Source of the DNA: Brenneria nigrifluens DSM 30175 = ATCC 13028
Lineage (GTDB): Bacteria > Pseudomonadota > Gammaproteobacteria > Enterobacterales > Enterobacteriaceae
Reading direction: 5' to 3'
DNA length: 64,000 bases
Assembly (NCBI RefSeq): GCF_005484965.1
Contig: NZ_CP034036.1
Location: forward strand, 4,774,001-4,838,000
Part shown: positions 18,797-26,816 of the stretch, in pieces
Numbering within the stretch: position 1 is the first letter of the stretch
Layout: each line of letters starts with the position of its first letter
Program-made: the position numbers and the translations under genes
Notes under the pieces: generated by a model
Told to the model about the DNA's origin: nothing
The model's database searches: none
What the model saw: the letters and a program-made list of their open reading frames with translations, nothing else

Positions 18797-20626
18797 ATGT
18801 GTGGAATTGTAGGCGCTGTTGCGCAACGTGATATTGCAGAAATTTTGTTGGAAGGTTTACGTCGTCTTGAATACCGTGGTTACGACTCCGCCGGTCTGGC
18901 CGTGGTTGACAATGAAGGGCAGGTCGCCCGTCTGCGGCGTTTGGGAAAGGTTCAGATTCTGGCCCAGGCGGCCGAAGAGCATGCGCTGCGTGGCGGCACC
19001 GGGATTGCCCATACCCGGTGGGCAACCCACGGCGAGCCTTCGGAGGAAAATGCGCATCCGCACGTTTCTGAAAATATTATCATCGTCCATAACGGCATTA
19101 TCGAAAACCATGAACCGCTGCGCGAGTTGATGATTGAACGCGGTTATCGTTTCGTTTCGGAAACGGATACCGAAGTGGTGGCGCATCTGGTTCATTTCGA
19201 ACAGAAGCAGGGCGGTTCGCTGGTTGAGGTGGTCAAGCGCGTTATCCCGCAGCTGCGCGGCGCCTATGGCATGGTGGTGCTGGATAGCCGCGACCCGAGC
19301 GTACTGGTGGCCGCGCGCTCAGGTAGCCCGCTGGTTATCGGCCGCGGCATGGGGGAAAACTTTATTGCTTCCGACCAGCTGGCGCTGCTGCCGGTTACTC
19401 GCCGCTTTATCTTCCTGGAAGAGGGCGATGTCGCTGAAATTACGCGTCGCGACGTGCGCGTGTTTGATAAAGCCGGCAACCTTGCCGAACGTGAAGAGAT
19501 CGAGTCGAAAGTCAATTACGATGCCGGCGACAAGGGCGCCTATCGCCACTATATGCAGAAAGAGATCTATGAGCAGCCGGTGGCGATCAAGAACACCCTC
19601 GAAGGGCGTTTCAGCCACGGCGAGGTCAATCTCTCTGAATTAGGTACGCAGGCGAATGAGTTGTTGGCGAAGGTCGAGCATGTGCAAATCATCGCCTGCG
19701 GCACCTCTTACAACTCCGGCATGGTGTCTCGTTACTGGTTTGAAGCGCTGGCGGGCGTGCCGTGCGACGTGGAGATCGCCTCCGAATTCCGCTATCGCCA
19801 ACCGGCGGTGCGTAAAAACAGCCTGATGATTACCCTGTCGCAGTCGGGAGAAACCGCGGACACCCTGGCGGCGCTGCGTTTGTCCAAGGATCTGGGCTAT
19901 CTGGGATCGCTGGCTATTTGCAACGTGGCGGGTTCTTCGCTGGTGCGCGAGTCCGATCTGGCGCTGATGACCAAAGCGGGCGTTGAAATCGGCGTGGCTT
20001 CCACCAAGGCGTTCACCACCCAGTTGACCGTACTGTTGATGCTGGTGGCGCGTATCGGCCGCCTGCGGGGTATGGATGCGCAGATTGAACATAATATTGT
20101 GCGCGGTTTGCAGGCGCTGCCGGCGCGTATCGAACAAATGCTGTCGCAGGACAGCCTTATCGAGTCGCTGGCGGAAGGTTTTTCCGATAAGCATCACGCC
20201 TTGTTTCTGGGGCGTGGCGATCAGTATCCCATCGCCATGGAAGGGGCGCTGAAGCTGAAGGAAATCTCCTATATTCACGCCGAAGCCTACGCCGCCGGTG
20301 AACTGAAACACGGGCCGCTGGCGCTGATTGATGCGGATATGCCGGTGGTGGTGGTGGCGCCCAATAATGAACTGCTGGAAAAACTGAAATCCAATATTGA
20401 AGAGGTGCGCGCCCGCGGCGGCGAGCTGTATGTCTTCGCCGACCAGGATGCCGGTTTCACCAGCAGCGAAAATATGAAAATTATTCCGTTGCCGCACATT
20501 GAAGAGGTGATTGCGCCGATTTTCTATACCGTGCCGCTGCAATTGCTGGCTTACCACGTTGCGCTGATTAAAGGCACCGACGTCGATCAGCCGCGTAATC
20601 TGGCCAAGTCGGTCACGGTGGAATAA
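18797..20626 (+). CDS. glmS: GlmS, glucosamine-6-phosphate synthase
   Basis: 609 residues, identical in length to E. coli GlmS. It converts fructose-6-P and glutamine to GlcN-6-P, the first step of UDP-GlcNAc synthesis. The ATG at 18797 puts the catalytic Cys at position 2 (MCGIVGAV), which must become the N-terminus; the upstream in-frame extension from 18581 is therefore not real. The glutaminase domain occupies about 1-240 and two SIS isomerase domains the rest, ending in the conserved DQPRNLAKSVTVE. The last codons are the Tn7 TnsD target. Confidence 0.98.
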   Translation: MCGIVGAVAQRDIAEILLEGLRRLEYRGYDSAGLAVVDNEGQVARLRRLGKVQILAQAAEEHALRGGTGIAHTRWATHGEPSEENAHPHVSENIIIVHNGIIENHEPLRELMIERGYRFVSETDTEVVAHLVHFEQKQGGSLVEVVKRVIPQLRGAYGMVVLDSRDPSVLVAARSGSPLVIGRGMGENFIASDQLALLPVTRRFIFLEEGDVAEITRRDVRVFDKAGNLAEREEIESKVNYDAGDKGAYRHYMQKEIYEQPVAIKNTLEGRFSHGEVNLSELGTQANELLAKVEHVQIIACGTSYNSGMVSRYWFEALAGVPCDVEIASEFRYRQPAVRKNSLMITLSQSGETADTLAALRLSKDLGYLGSLAICNVAGSSLVRESDLALMTKAGVEIGVASTKAFTTQLTVLLMLVARIGRLRGMDAQIEHNIVRGLQALPARIEQMLSQDSLIESLAEGFSDKHHALFLGRGDQYPIAMEGALKLKEISYIHAEAYAAGELKHGPLALIDADMPVVVVAPNNELLEKLKSNIEEVRARGGELYVFADQDAGFTSSENMKIIPLPHIEEVIAPIFYTVPLQLLAYHVALIKGTDVDQPRNLAKSVTVE

Positions 20627-20651
20627 ACCGTAGCGTTAAAATCCAATCCGC
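20590..20651 (+). other. attTn7-type site at the end of glmS
   Basis: The last codons of glmS (PRNLAKSVTVE plus stop) are the conserved TnsD recognition sequence, and Tn7 inserts about 25 bp past the stop, near 20651. No Tn7 end or tns gene is visible, so the site looks empty. The APE island starts further downstream, between glmS and the pst operon. Confidence 0.6.
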
Positions 20652-20697
20652 TTGTCGGTGACTCGGTTAGCAGGTTTCCATCGGGCGGATTTTTTTG
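20645..20697 (+). terminator. Terminator after glmS
   Basis: Arms AATCCGC (20645-20651) and GCGGATT (20685-20691) followed by a run of T. The loop is long (33 bases), so a more complex fold is likely. Confidence 0.6.
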
Positions 20698-20766
20698 TCT
20701 ATTCCATGGCGTTTTCTCTCTATCCTGATTTTGTAGGACGGCTGATAGGCTGGCTCTGACAGACTT

Positions 20767-20796
20767 TTGTCAGGTTATATCTATTTTGTGTAAAAT
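20767..20796 (+). promoter_or_regulatory. Candidate promoter of the lipoprotein gene
   Basis: -35 TTGTCA (20767-20772) and -10 TAAAAT (20791-20796) with an 18-bp spacer, 88 bp before the ATG. Confidence 0.5.
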
Positions 20797-20883
20797 AGTT
20801 TGTGTGATGCGCTGGTTATTACCTTTGGCATCAGGCGCCGGTACTTTTAGGCCGTTCAATGTTTATCAATTGATAGGGATTTT

Positions 20884-21270
20884 ATGAAAAAACAGCTTAT
20901 TTTCTTAGGGCTTGCCTGTGTTTTAGCGTTGACCGGCTGTGCCCGCACCGCCCCGGTGACGAATGTGGCCAAGCCGATTGCGGCAAATTACACCGGCGAT
21001 CAGGTAAGAAAGGCCATTCTTCAGGCCGGTCTGGAGCGTGATTGGGTAATGACGCCCGTTTCGCCGGGCGTTATCAACGGCCGCATCGATCAGCGCGGTC
21101 ATGTTGCCGATATCCGTATTAATTACTCACCAACCAGTTATTCAATCAATTACGTCAGCAGTCAGAATCTGTTGGCGAGCGGTGGGAAAATTCACCGCAA
21201 TTATAATCGTTGGATAAATAACCTGGACCGTGAAATTCAATTAAAACTGGCGGGACAGCAGATTAAATAA
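20884..21270 (+). CDS. Small lipoprotein of unknown function
   Basis: 128 residues. The N-terminus is a clear lipoprotein signal: two lysines, a hydrophobic core and the lipobox LTGC with Cys at about residue 19, so the mature protein is lipid-anchored. The residue after Cys is Ala, not Asp, which predicts sorting to the outer membrane. The mature part ends with NRWINNLDREIQLKLA. I do not recognise a named family. It has its own promoter and a strong terminator, so it is an independent unit between glmS and the APE cluster. Confidence 0.85.
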   Translation: MKKQLIFLGLACVLALTGCARTAPVTNVAKPIAANYTGDQVRKAILQAGLERDWVMTPVSPGVINGRIDQRGHVADIRINYSPTSYSINYVSSQNLLASGGKIHRNYNRWINNLDREIQLKLAGQQIK

Positions 21271-21278
21271 TTTTTACC

Positions 21279-21312
21279 AGCCGAATAGGCGCTATTCGGC
21301 TGTTTTGGTTTT
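21279..21312 (+). terminator. Rho-independent terminator after the lipoprotein gene
   Basis: AGCCGAATAG / CTATTCGGCT, a perfect 10-bp stem with a 3-base loop, followed by GTTTTGGTTTTTT. Only 38 bp remain to the first APE gene, so the APE promoter must be very close or overlap this hairpin. Confidence 0.9.
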
Positions 21313-21350
21313 TTCGCTTAGTAGCATTTGCCACCTCAAGGGAAGTCATC

Positions 21351-22418
21351 GTGTCCTACGGATATGACAAAGATAATGTCAGCGCGCTGGACGCCATTAC
21401 CGAAGCTCAGCGTATTGCTTTCGCGCCGATGCTGTTTCAGGCGGCTATCAACCTGCGTAATCACGGTATTCTGGCGTTTCTGGATAAGTGCGGCCATCAG
21501 GGGGCAAGCCTGGATGATATCGTCAATATCACTACGCTAAGCCGCTATGCGGTTGAACTGCTGCTGGACGTCGGCCTTAGCGGACGCATTGTCATTCAGC
21601 GCGATGAAGACTATTTTTTGTCCAAAATCGGCCACTACCTGCTTCACGATCGCATGACCCGCGTCAATATGGACTTCACCCAGGACGTTTGTTACCAGGG
21701 GATGTTTTATCTTGATGAAGCACTGGCGAAAAATAAGCCCGCGGGATTAAAGGTTTTCGGCGAGTGGCCGACTATTTATCCAGCTTTGAGTCAGCTGCCG
21801 CCGCAGGCGAAAAAGAGCTGGTTCGCTTTTGATCATTTTTACTCCGATGCCGCGTTCGATGCCGCCTTGCCGCATATTTTTCGGCAAAAGCCGCGGCACC
21901 TGTACGACGTGGGGGGAAATACCGGTAAGTGGGCGCTACGCTGTTGCGACTACGATCCCGACGTGCGGATTACCATTCTTGATCTGCCTGAGCAGATAGC
22001 GCTGGCGACGTCAAATATTGCAGATACAGGTAAATCCGATCGTATTTGCGGCGTGGCGGTGGATATGCTTGCGGATGGTCCGTTGCCGGGCGAGGCGGAT
22101 ATTTGGTGGATGAGCCAGTTTCTCGACTGTTTTGGCGAAGCGCAAATCGTCGCCATTCTGCGCAAAATCGCGCGGTCGATGAAAGCGGACGCGCGCGTCT
22201 GTATTCTGGAGATTTTCTGGGATCGCCAGCAGTGGGAGGCCGGGGCTTTCAGCCTGAACGCCTCGTCGCTCTATTTTACCTGTCTTGCCAACGGCACCAG
22301 CCGTTTTTATGCGGCGCGGCGCTTTTTGCCGCTGTTGAGCGCCGCGGGATTTGTCGTCGAGCAGCAGATTGACGGCCTGGGTATCGGCCACACCCTGCTT
22401 ATCTGTAAAAAGCAATAA
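21351..22418 (+). CDS. apeB: SAM-dependent methyltransferase of the aryl polyene cluster
   Basis: 355 residues. An N-terminal dimerisation/winged-helix part (about 1-110) precedes a class I O-methyltransferase domain of the O-methyltransferase_2 type, with the SAM loop LYDVGGNTGKWAL at about 186-198 and LDLPEQ as the acidic motif. It is the first gene of the APE operon and probably methylates the aryl head group of the polyene. Start is GTG with AAGGGA upstream. The ape letter follows the conserved gene order, not a direct comparison. Confidence 0.85.
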   Translation: MSYGYDKDNVSALDAITEAQRIAFAPMLFQAAINLRNHGILAFLDKCGHQGASLDDIVNITTLSRYAVELLLDVGLSGRIVIQRDEDYFLSKIGHYLLHDRMTRVNMDFTQDVCYQGMFYLDEALAKNKPAGLKVFGEWPTIYPALSQLPPQAKKSWFAFDHFYSDAAFDAALPHIFRQKPRHLYDVGGNTGKWALRCCDYDPDVRITILDLPEQIALATSNIADTGKSDRICGVAVDMLADGPLPGEADIWWMSQFLDCFGEAQIVAILRKIARSMKADARVCILEIFWDRQQWEAGAFSLNASSLYFTCLANGTSRFYAARRFLPLLSAAGFVVEQQIDGLGIGHTLLICKKQ

Positions 22419-22481
22419 ACAGCGATGGTAGTGATATGGCATGCGTGCCGCTGGTTTATGTAACACCGGAAGAACAATAGT

Positions 22482-23210
22482 ATGAAACTCGCTTTTTCAA
22501 TCCTTGACTGGCAGGCCGGCGCGCCGGGGCTTGGCGATATCAACGACTGGCGGCGCTGGGCGATGCTGCCGGCGGCGATAGACGCCGACCGGCCGCTGGA
22601 AAAATGTCGCCAGTTGCCGATGATGACGGCGCGCCGGTTAAACAGCGGCAGCCGTTTGGCGGTGGATTGCGGATTGGCGCTGCTGCGCCGTCAGTCCGTC
22701 GAGGCGGTTGTTTTTACCTCGCGTCACGGCGAGCTGGAACGTAATCTGCGCATTCTGCTGGCGTTGTCGCGCAATGAAAATATTTCCCCGACCGATTTTG
22801 CCATGTCGGTTCACAATGCGGCGGCAGGAAGCCTGACCATTGCCGCTGCGGCGCCTCTGGTATCGACATCGCTGGCGGCCGGCATCGACTCTTTCCAGCA
22901 GGGATTGGTTGAAGCTGGGGCGCTGCAGGCGGCCGGTTATCAGAACGTTCTGCTGGTGGATTTCGACGGCGCGATCCCCGACTTTTATCATTCGCATATC
23001 GCGCCGTGGATGCCTCGCTATCCTTATGCCGTTGCCCTGCTGTTGGGTCGTGGCGATGAGGTCAACTGTCAATCGTCGCCCGCGGCGCGGCGTGAAGAGC
23101 CGGAACTACCACAAAGCCTGCAGTTTTTGCATGCGTTTCTGGCGCGCAAGTCCGCGTTCAATATCCGCGGTGAACGTCTCAACTGGCAGTGGGAGCGGCG
23201 CGATGTCTGA
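22482..23210 (+). CDS. apeC: Ketosynthase-like chain-length factor of the APE type II PKS
   Basis: 242 residues, much shorter than a full ketosynthase. It resembles the N-terminal thiolase-fold half of KS enzymes (ketoacyl-synt_2 type). At the place of the catalytic Cys the sequence reads SVHNAAAGSLTIA, so the nucleophile is missing; this is the pattern of a chain-length factor that pairs with an active KS, most likely ApeO. The last codons overlap the next gene by 8 bp. Confidence 0.85.
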   Translation: MKLAFSILDWQAGAPGLGDINDWRRWAMLPAAIDADRPLEKCRQLPMMTARRLNSGSRLAVDCGLALLRRQSVEAVVFTSRHGELERNLRILLALSRNENISPTDFAMSVHNAAAGSLTIAAAAPLVSTSLAAGIDSFQQGLVEAGALQAAGYQNVLLVDFDGAIPDFYHSHIAPWMPRYPYAVALLLGRGDEVNCQSSPAARREEPELPQSLQFLHAFLARKSAFNIRGERLNWQWERRDV

Positions 23211-23994
23211 GTCCTCATTGGTATTACGTTCATCGTCACGTTTAAATCGTTTATGGCGGCTAATGATGACCGGCTGCTGCTTTGTGATGTTTGGTCTCGG
23301 CGGTTTATTGCTGTCGCTGGTGTGGTTCAATCTGCTGCTGATTCAGCGCGACGCCCTTCGCCGCCGTCAGTTGGCGCGCCGCAGCATATCGGCCAGTTTT
23401 CGCTTCTTTTTGCGCATCTTGCGTACGCTGGGGATACTGGATTACCGAATCGACGGAATTGAAACCTTGCAAACCGATCGCGGCTGTCTGGTGGTCGCCA
23501 ACCACCCGTCGTTAATTGACTATGTGTTGCTGGCCTCGGTGATGCCGGATGTGGATTGCCTGGTTAAAGCCGAGTTGCAGCATAATCTCTTTATTCGGGG
23601 CGTTATCCGCTCGGCGAATTACCTGCTCAACAGCCAGTCCGAGACGCTGCTGCCCGATTGCCGGCAAAGGCTGGACAACGGGGATGTGATCGTTATTTTC
23701 CCCGAAGGCACGCGCACGCGTTACGGCGAGCCGCCGGTGTTGCAGCGCGGCGCCGCCAATATCGCCGTGCGCTGCGGCTGTGATTTGCGCATCGTACACA
23801 TTCGCTGTAGCCAGAGGATGTTGGACAAGCAAAGTCGTTGGTATCATATTCCGCCGGAGAAACCCTATTTCACGGTCAGCGTGCGCGAACGCATCGGCAA
23901 TAAGACTTTTATGGCGCCGGAAGACCCGCATCCTCTGGCTGCGCGTCGTCTTAATCGCCTTTTGCAACAATCTTTAACACCAGAAAAAATATAA
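23203..23994 (+). CDS. apeD: Lysophospholipid-type acyltransferase of the APE cluster
   Basis: 263 residues from the ATG at 23203 (MSESSLVLRSS), overlapping apeC; a longer in-frame start inside apeC is not credible. A membrane helix (about 20-45) precedes a PlsC-type 1-acylglycerol-3-phosphate O-acyltransferase domain: the HX4D motif NHPSLID at about residues 105-111 and the FPEGTRTR motif further on. In APE systems it is thought to attach a fatty acyl chain in the lipid part that anchors the pigment to the outer membrane. Confidence 0.88.
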   Translation: MSESSLVLRSSSRLNRLWRLMMTGCCFVMFGLGGLLLSLVWFNLLLIQRDALRRRQLARRSISASFRFFLRILRTLGILDYRIDGIETLQTDRGCLVVANHPSLIDYVLLASVMPDVDCLVKAELQHNLFIRGVIRSANYLLNSQSETLLPDCRQRLDNGDVIVIFPEGTRTRYGEPPVLQRGAANIAVRCGCDLRIVHIRCSQRMLDKQSRWYHIPPEKPYFTVSVRERIGNKTFMAPEDPHPLAARRLNRLLQQSLTPEKI

Positions 23995-24010
23995 CTATTC
24001 GGGAAAAGGC

Positions 24011-24277
24011 ATGGAAAATATATTTATTGAAATCAAACAGATGATTATTGAATCTCTGAATCTTGAAGACGTTAGCGTCGATGAAATTGAAACCGATGCG
24101 CCGCTGTTCGGCGATGGTCTCGGTCTGGATTCCATCGATGCCCTTGAGCTGGGGCTGGCGGTAAAAAATCGCTATGGCGTGGTGCTTTCCGCGGAAAGCG
24201 AAGAGATGCGCCGGCACTTTTTTTCCGTTGCGACCCTGGCCGCTTTCATTAACACTCAGCGCGCAGTGGGTGCCTGA
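24011..24277 (+). CDS. apeE: Acyl carrier protein 1 of the APE cluster
   Basis: 88 residues. The phosphopantetheine attachment motif is GLDSID, with Ser in DGLGLDSIDALEL at about residue 40, inside a typical four-helix ACP. It carries the growing polyene or the starter as a thioester. It sits directly before a second, different ACP. Confidence 0.95.
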   Translation: MENIFIEIKQMIIESLNLEDVSVDEIETDAPLFGDGLGLDSIDALELGLAVKNRYGVVLSAESEEMRRHFFSVATLAAFINTQRAVGA

Positions 24278-24295
24278 TAATAAAATAACGAGTCA

Positions 24296-24547
24296 ATGAT
24301 GGATAAAAATGAAATTTATCAGGAAATTACCGGCTTGCTGGTCAAACTGTTCGAACTGGAGGCGGATGACATCAAGCCGGAGTCGCGCCTGTATGAAGAT
24401 CTTGAACTGGACAGTATCGACGCGGTGGATATGGTGGTGCATCTGCAAAAGCGTATCGGCCGCAAAATTTCGCCGGAAACCTTTAAATCGGTGCGTACCG
24501 TACAGGACGTGGCGGATGCGGTGGAACGCCTGATTAATGAAGGCTGA
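24296..24547 (+). CDS. apeF: Acyl carrier protein 2 of the APE cluster
   Basis: 83 residues. The 4'-phosphopantetheine Ser is in LELDSIDAVDMV at about residue 42. Divergent from ApeE, so the two ACPs are not a recent duplication and probably have separate roles. Two adjacent ATG codons (24296, 24299) could both start it. Confidence 0.95.
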   Translation: MMDKNEIYQEITGLLVKLFELEADDIKPESRLYEDLELDSIDAVDMVVHLQKRIGRKISPETFKSVRTVQDVADAVERLINEG

Positions 24548-24562
24548 CCATGCGGGCGGGCG

Positions 24563-25123
24563 ATGCGAACGCTGATAAACGGCCTGAACTGGCTGATGAC
24601 GCTGGCCTGGCCTTTTCTGGCATGGTACAGCGTTACCCGCCCCGATCAGCGCTGGCTGCTGTCGGTGCTGGCGCTGACGTTTATTCTGCGCTTCGCCACC
24701 TTGCGGGGCGATAAACGCCTGTTCAGGGGGACGGGGCTGCTGCTGGCGGCAACGGGGGCGGCGCTGTCGCTTGCCGGTTTGCTGCTGCGCGAAGGCCAAT
24801 GGTTATTGTGGTATCCGGTGGCGGTTAATGCCGCGCTGTTGCTGCTGTTTGGCGGCTCCCTGTATAGAGGAATGCCGCTGGTGGAGCGCCTTGCCCGTTT
24901 GCGGGAGCCGGAACTCCCGGCGCGGGCCGTCGCCTATACGCGCCGCGTAACGCAGATCTGGTGCCTGTTTTTTATTGTTAACGGCGCTATCGCCGTGCTG
25001 ACTTGCCTGGTCGGCAATGTTCATTGGTGGGCGTTATGGAACGGCATGGTCAGCTATCTGCTGATGGGACTATTGATGGGGGGAGAATGGCTAGTACGTC
25101 AGCGGGTGAGAAGAGAGGCATGA
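24563..25123 (+). CDS. apeG: Integral membrane protein of the APE cluster
   Basis: 186 residues with about five to six hydrophobic segments and short polar loops; the C-terminus is basic (WLVRQRVRREA). It belongs to the COG4648-type membrane proteins found next to the AMP ligase in APE operons; its task is not known. The stop overlaps the ATG of the ligase as ATGA, so the two are translationally coupled. Confidence 0.85.
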   Translation: MRTLINGLNWLMTLAWPFLAWYSVTRPDQRWLLSVLALTFILRFATLRGDKRLFRGTGLLLAATGAALSLAGLLLREGQWLLWYPVAVNAALLLLFGGSLYRGMPLVERLARLREPELPARAVAYTRRVTQIWCLFFIVNGAIAVLTCLVGNVHWWALWNGMVSYLLMGLLMGGEWLVRQRVRREA

Positions 25124-26472
25124 GCCGCGTTACCCCCCGGGCTATCGGCGGCTGGCTGAACGGCGATGACGATGCGCAGCGCATTGTCGCCGGCAATGGC
25201 GCGCGCGCCTTCACGCTGGAGATGTTGAAACGGCAGGTGGCGCAACTGTGCCAGCAGCTGCTTGGCCGCAAAGAGTCGCGCTGGGCGCTGTGCTTTGAGG
25301 ACAGTTACCATTTTACCATCGGGTTACTGGCGGTGCTGCATGCGGGAAAGGTTCCGGTTATTCCCGGACACTGCCGGCAGTCGGTGCTGCAGGAGCAGGC
25401 CGACGAATTCGACGGCCTGCTGACCGATGCCTCAATCAATCTGTCCTGCCCCCTATTTAAGGTAACCGCCGGCGATCAAGGCAGCGACGCCGCCCTGCCT
25501 GAGATCGCGGATGACGCCCGCATTGTGCTTTTTACCTCCGGATCGACCGGCAAACCGCGGCAGGTGGTGAAACCGGTGCGCTGTCTGGATGAGGAGTCGC
25601 GCTGGCTGGCGCAATGCTGGGGGGAGCGATTGCAAGGCTGTTGCGTTGTCGCCTCGGTGACCCACCAGCATATGTATGGACTCACTTTTCGCATCTGGTT
25701 GCCGATGGCGCTGGGACTGAGTTTTGACAGCCGTCAACTGCTGTATACCGAACAGCTAACCGCCCAGGACCGGCAGCGGCGCTATGTTTTTATCAGCAGC
25801 CCGGCTTTTTTGCGGCGTATCGACCGTTCGCTCGCCCCGCCCTCCTGTCGGTTGATCGTTTCCGCCGGCGGCGCCCTGCCCTGGACGAACGCCGAGGCGG
25901 CGCAGCGTTGGTTTGCCACCCCGGTTGATGAAATATACGGCAGCACGGAAACCGGCGTGCTGGCCTGGCGCTCCCGTCAGGCTGAAAACACGCCGTGGCG
26001 ACTGTTCGCCGGCGTGTCGTTATCGCCTGACGAGCAGGATAACTGGTGGGCGCGCTCGGCGCTGATCCCGCATCCGGCGGGGCAGAAACTGGATGACCGG
26101 CTGGCGTTTGACGACGCGGGGAACTTTCAGCTCTGCGGGCGGCACGATCGGGTGGTAAAAATAGAAGATAAGCGCATCTCCCTCAGCGAGATCGAGCGGC
26201 GTTTGCTCGATCTGCCGGAAATCGCCGACGCCGTCGCGCTGCCGATCGCCCGCTCCGAGCGCTGCGGCATCGGCGTGGTGCTGGTGCTGACCTCGCCGGC
26301 GCTGGCCGCCGATCTGCCGCAGCTCAAGCGCCAATGGCGGCATCAGCTGCATCAATGGCTGGAGCCGCTGGCGATGCCGCGTTTCTGGCGCGTCGTCGAG
26401 GTTATTCCCCATAACAGCCAGAGCAAACGCGCCTGGCCGCAGATACAGGCGTTATTTCATGCTACCCGTTGA
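25120..26472 (+). CDS. apeH: AMP-dependent acyl ligase activating the APE starter
   Basis: 450 residues from the ATG at 25120, which overlaps apeG by 4 bp and has AGAGAGG upstream; the in-frame extension to 25003 lies inside apeG. It is an ANL-superfamily adenylating enzyme: P-loop LFTSGSTGKPRQV at about 133-146, the A5-type YGSTETG at about 275, and KIEDKRISLSEIERRL, the C-terminal hinge/A8 region. It adenylates an aryl acid and loads it on an ACP. No ammonia-lyase is encoded here, so 4-hydroxybenzoate is the likely substrate. Confidence 0.92.
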   Translation: MSRVTPRAIGGWLNGDDDAQRIVAGNGARAFTLEMLKRQVAQLCQQLLGRKESRWALCFEDSYHFTIGLLAVLHAGKVPVIPGHCRQSVLQEQADEFDGLLTDASINLSCPLFKVTAGDQGSDAALPEIADDARIVLFTSGSTGKPRQVVKPVRCLDEESRWLAQCWGERLQGCCVVASVTHQHMYGLTFRIWLPMALGLSFDSRQLLYTEQLTAQDRQRRYVFISSPAFLRRIDRSLAPPSCRLIVSAGGALPWTNAEAAQRWFATPVDEIYGSTETGVLAWRSRQAENTPWRLFAGVSLSPDEQDNWWARSALIPHPAGQKLDDRLAFDDAGNFQLCGRHDRVVKIEDKRISLSEIERRLLDLPEIADAVALPIARSERCGIGVVLVLTSPALAADLPQLKRQWRHQLHQWLEPLAMPRFWRVVEVIPHNSQSKRAWPQIQALFHATR

Positions 26473-26812
26473 GCTTTCCCGGCAAATCGCGCAGCCGCGG
26501 GCCGAGCTTACCCTGCTGGCGGCGGCGGATCTGTTGTGGTTTAAAGGCCATTTTAACGGTCTGCCGTTACTACCCGGCGTGGCGCAGCTGGATTGGGCGC
26601 TGCATTACGGCGTTGAACTGCTGGCGCCGGGCTGGCGGTTTTCGGCGGTGGAAAACATTAAGTTCCAGCAGCCGATCCTGCCCGGCAACACTCTGCGCCT
26701 GGCGTTGACATGGCATGTCGGGAAGCAGTGTCTCGCTTTCAGCTACCATATTGCGGGGGATGAGACGGAGCGAACCGCCAGCAGCGGAAAAATAAAATTA
26801 TGCCGGGATTAA
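26459..26812 (+). CDS. apeI: Hot-dog 3-hydroxyacyl-ACP dehydratase of the APE cluster
   Basis: 117 residues with a FabZ-like hot-dog fold. The catalytic-His segment is KGHFNGLPLLPGVAQLDWAL (about 31-50), matching the GHF-x-P-x-x-PGV pattern with Asn for Pro. It removes water from the beta-hydroxy intermediate in each elongation round, and it is known to pair with ApeP. It overlaps apeH by 14 bp. Confidence 0.93.
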   Translation: MLPVELSRQIAQPRAELTLLAAADLLWFKGHFNGLPLLPGVAQLDWALHYGVELLAPGWRFSAVENIKFQQPILPGNTLRLALTWHVGKQCLAFSYHIAGDETERTASSGKIKLCRD

Positions 26813-26816
26813 GCCC

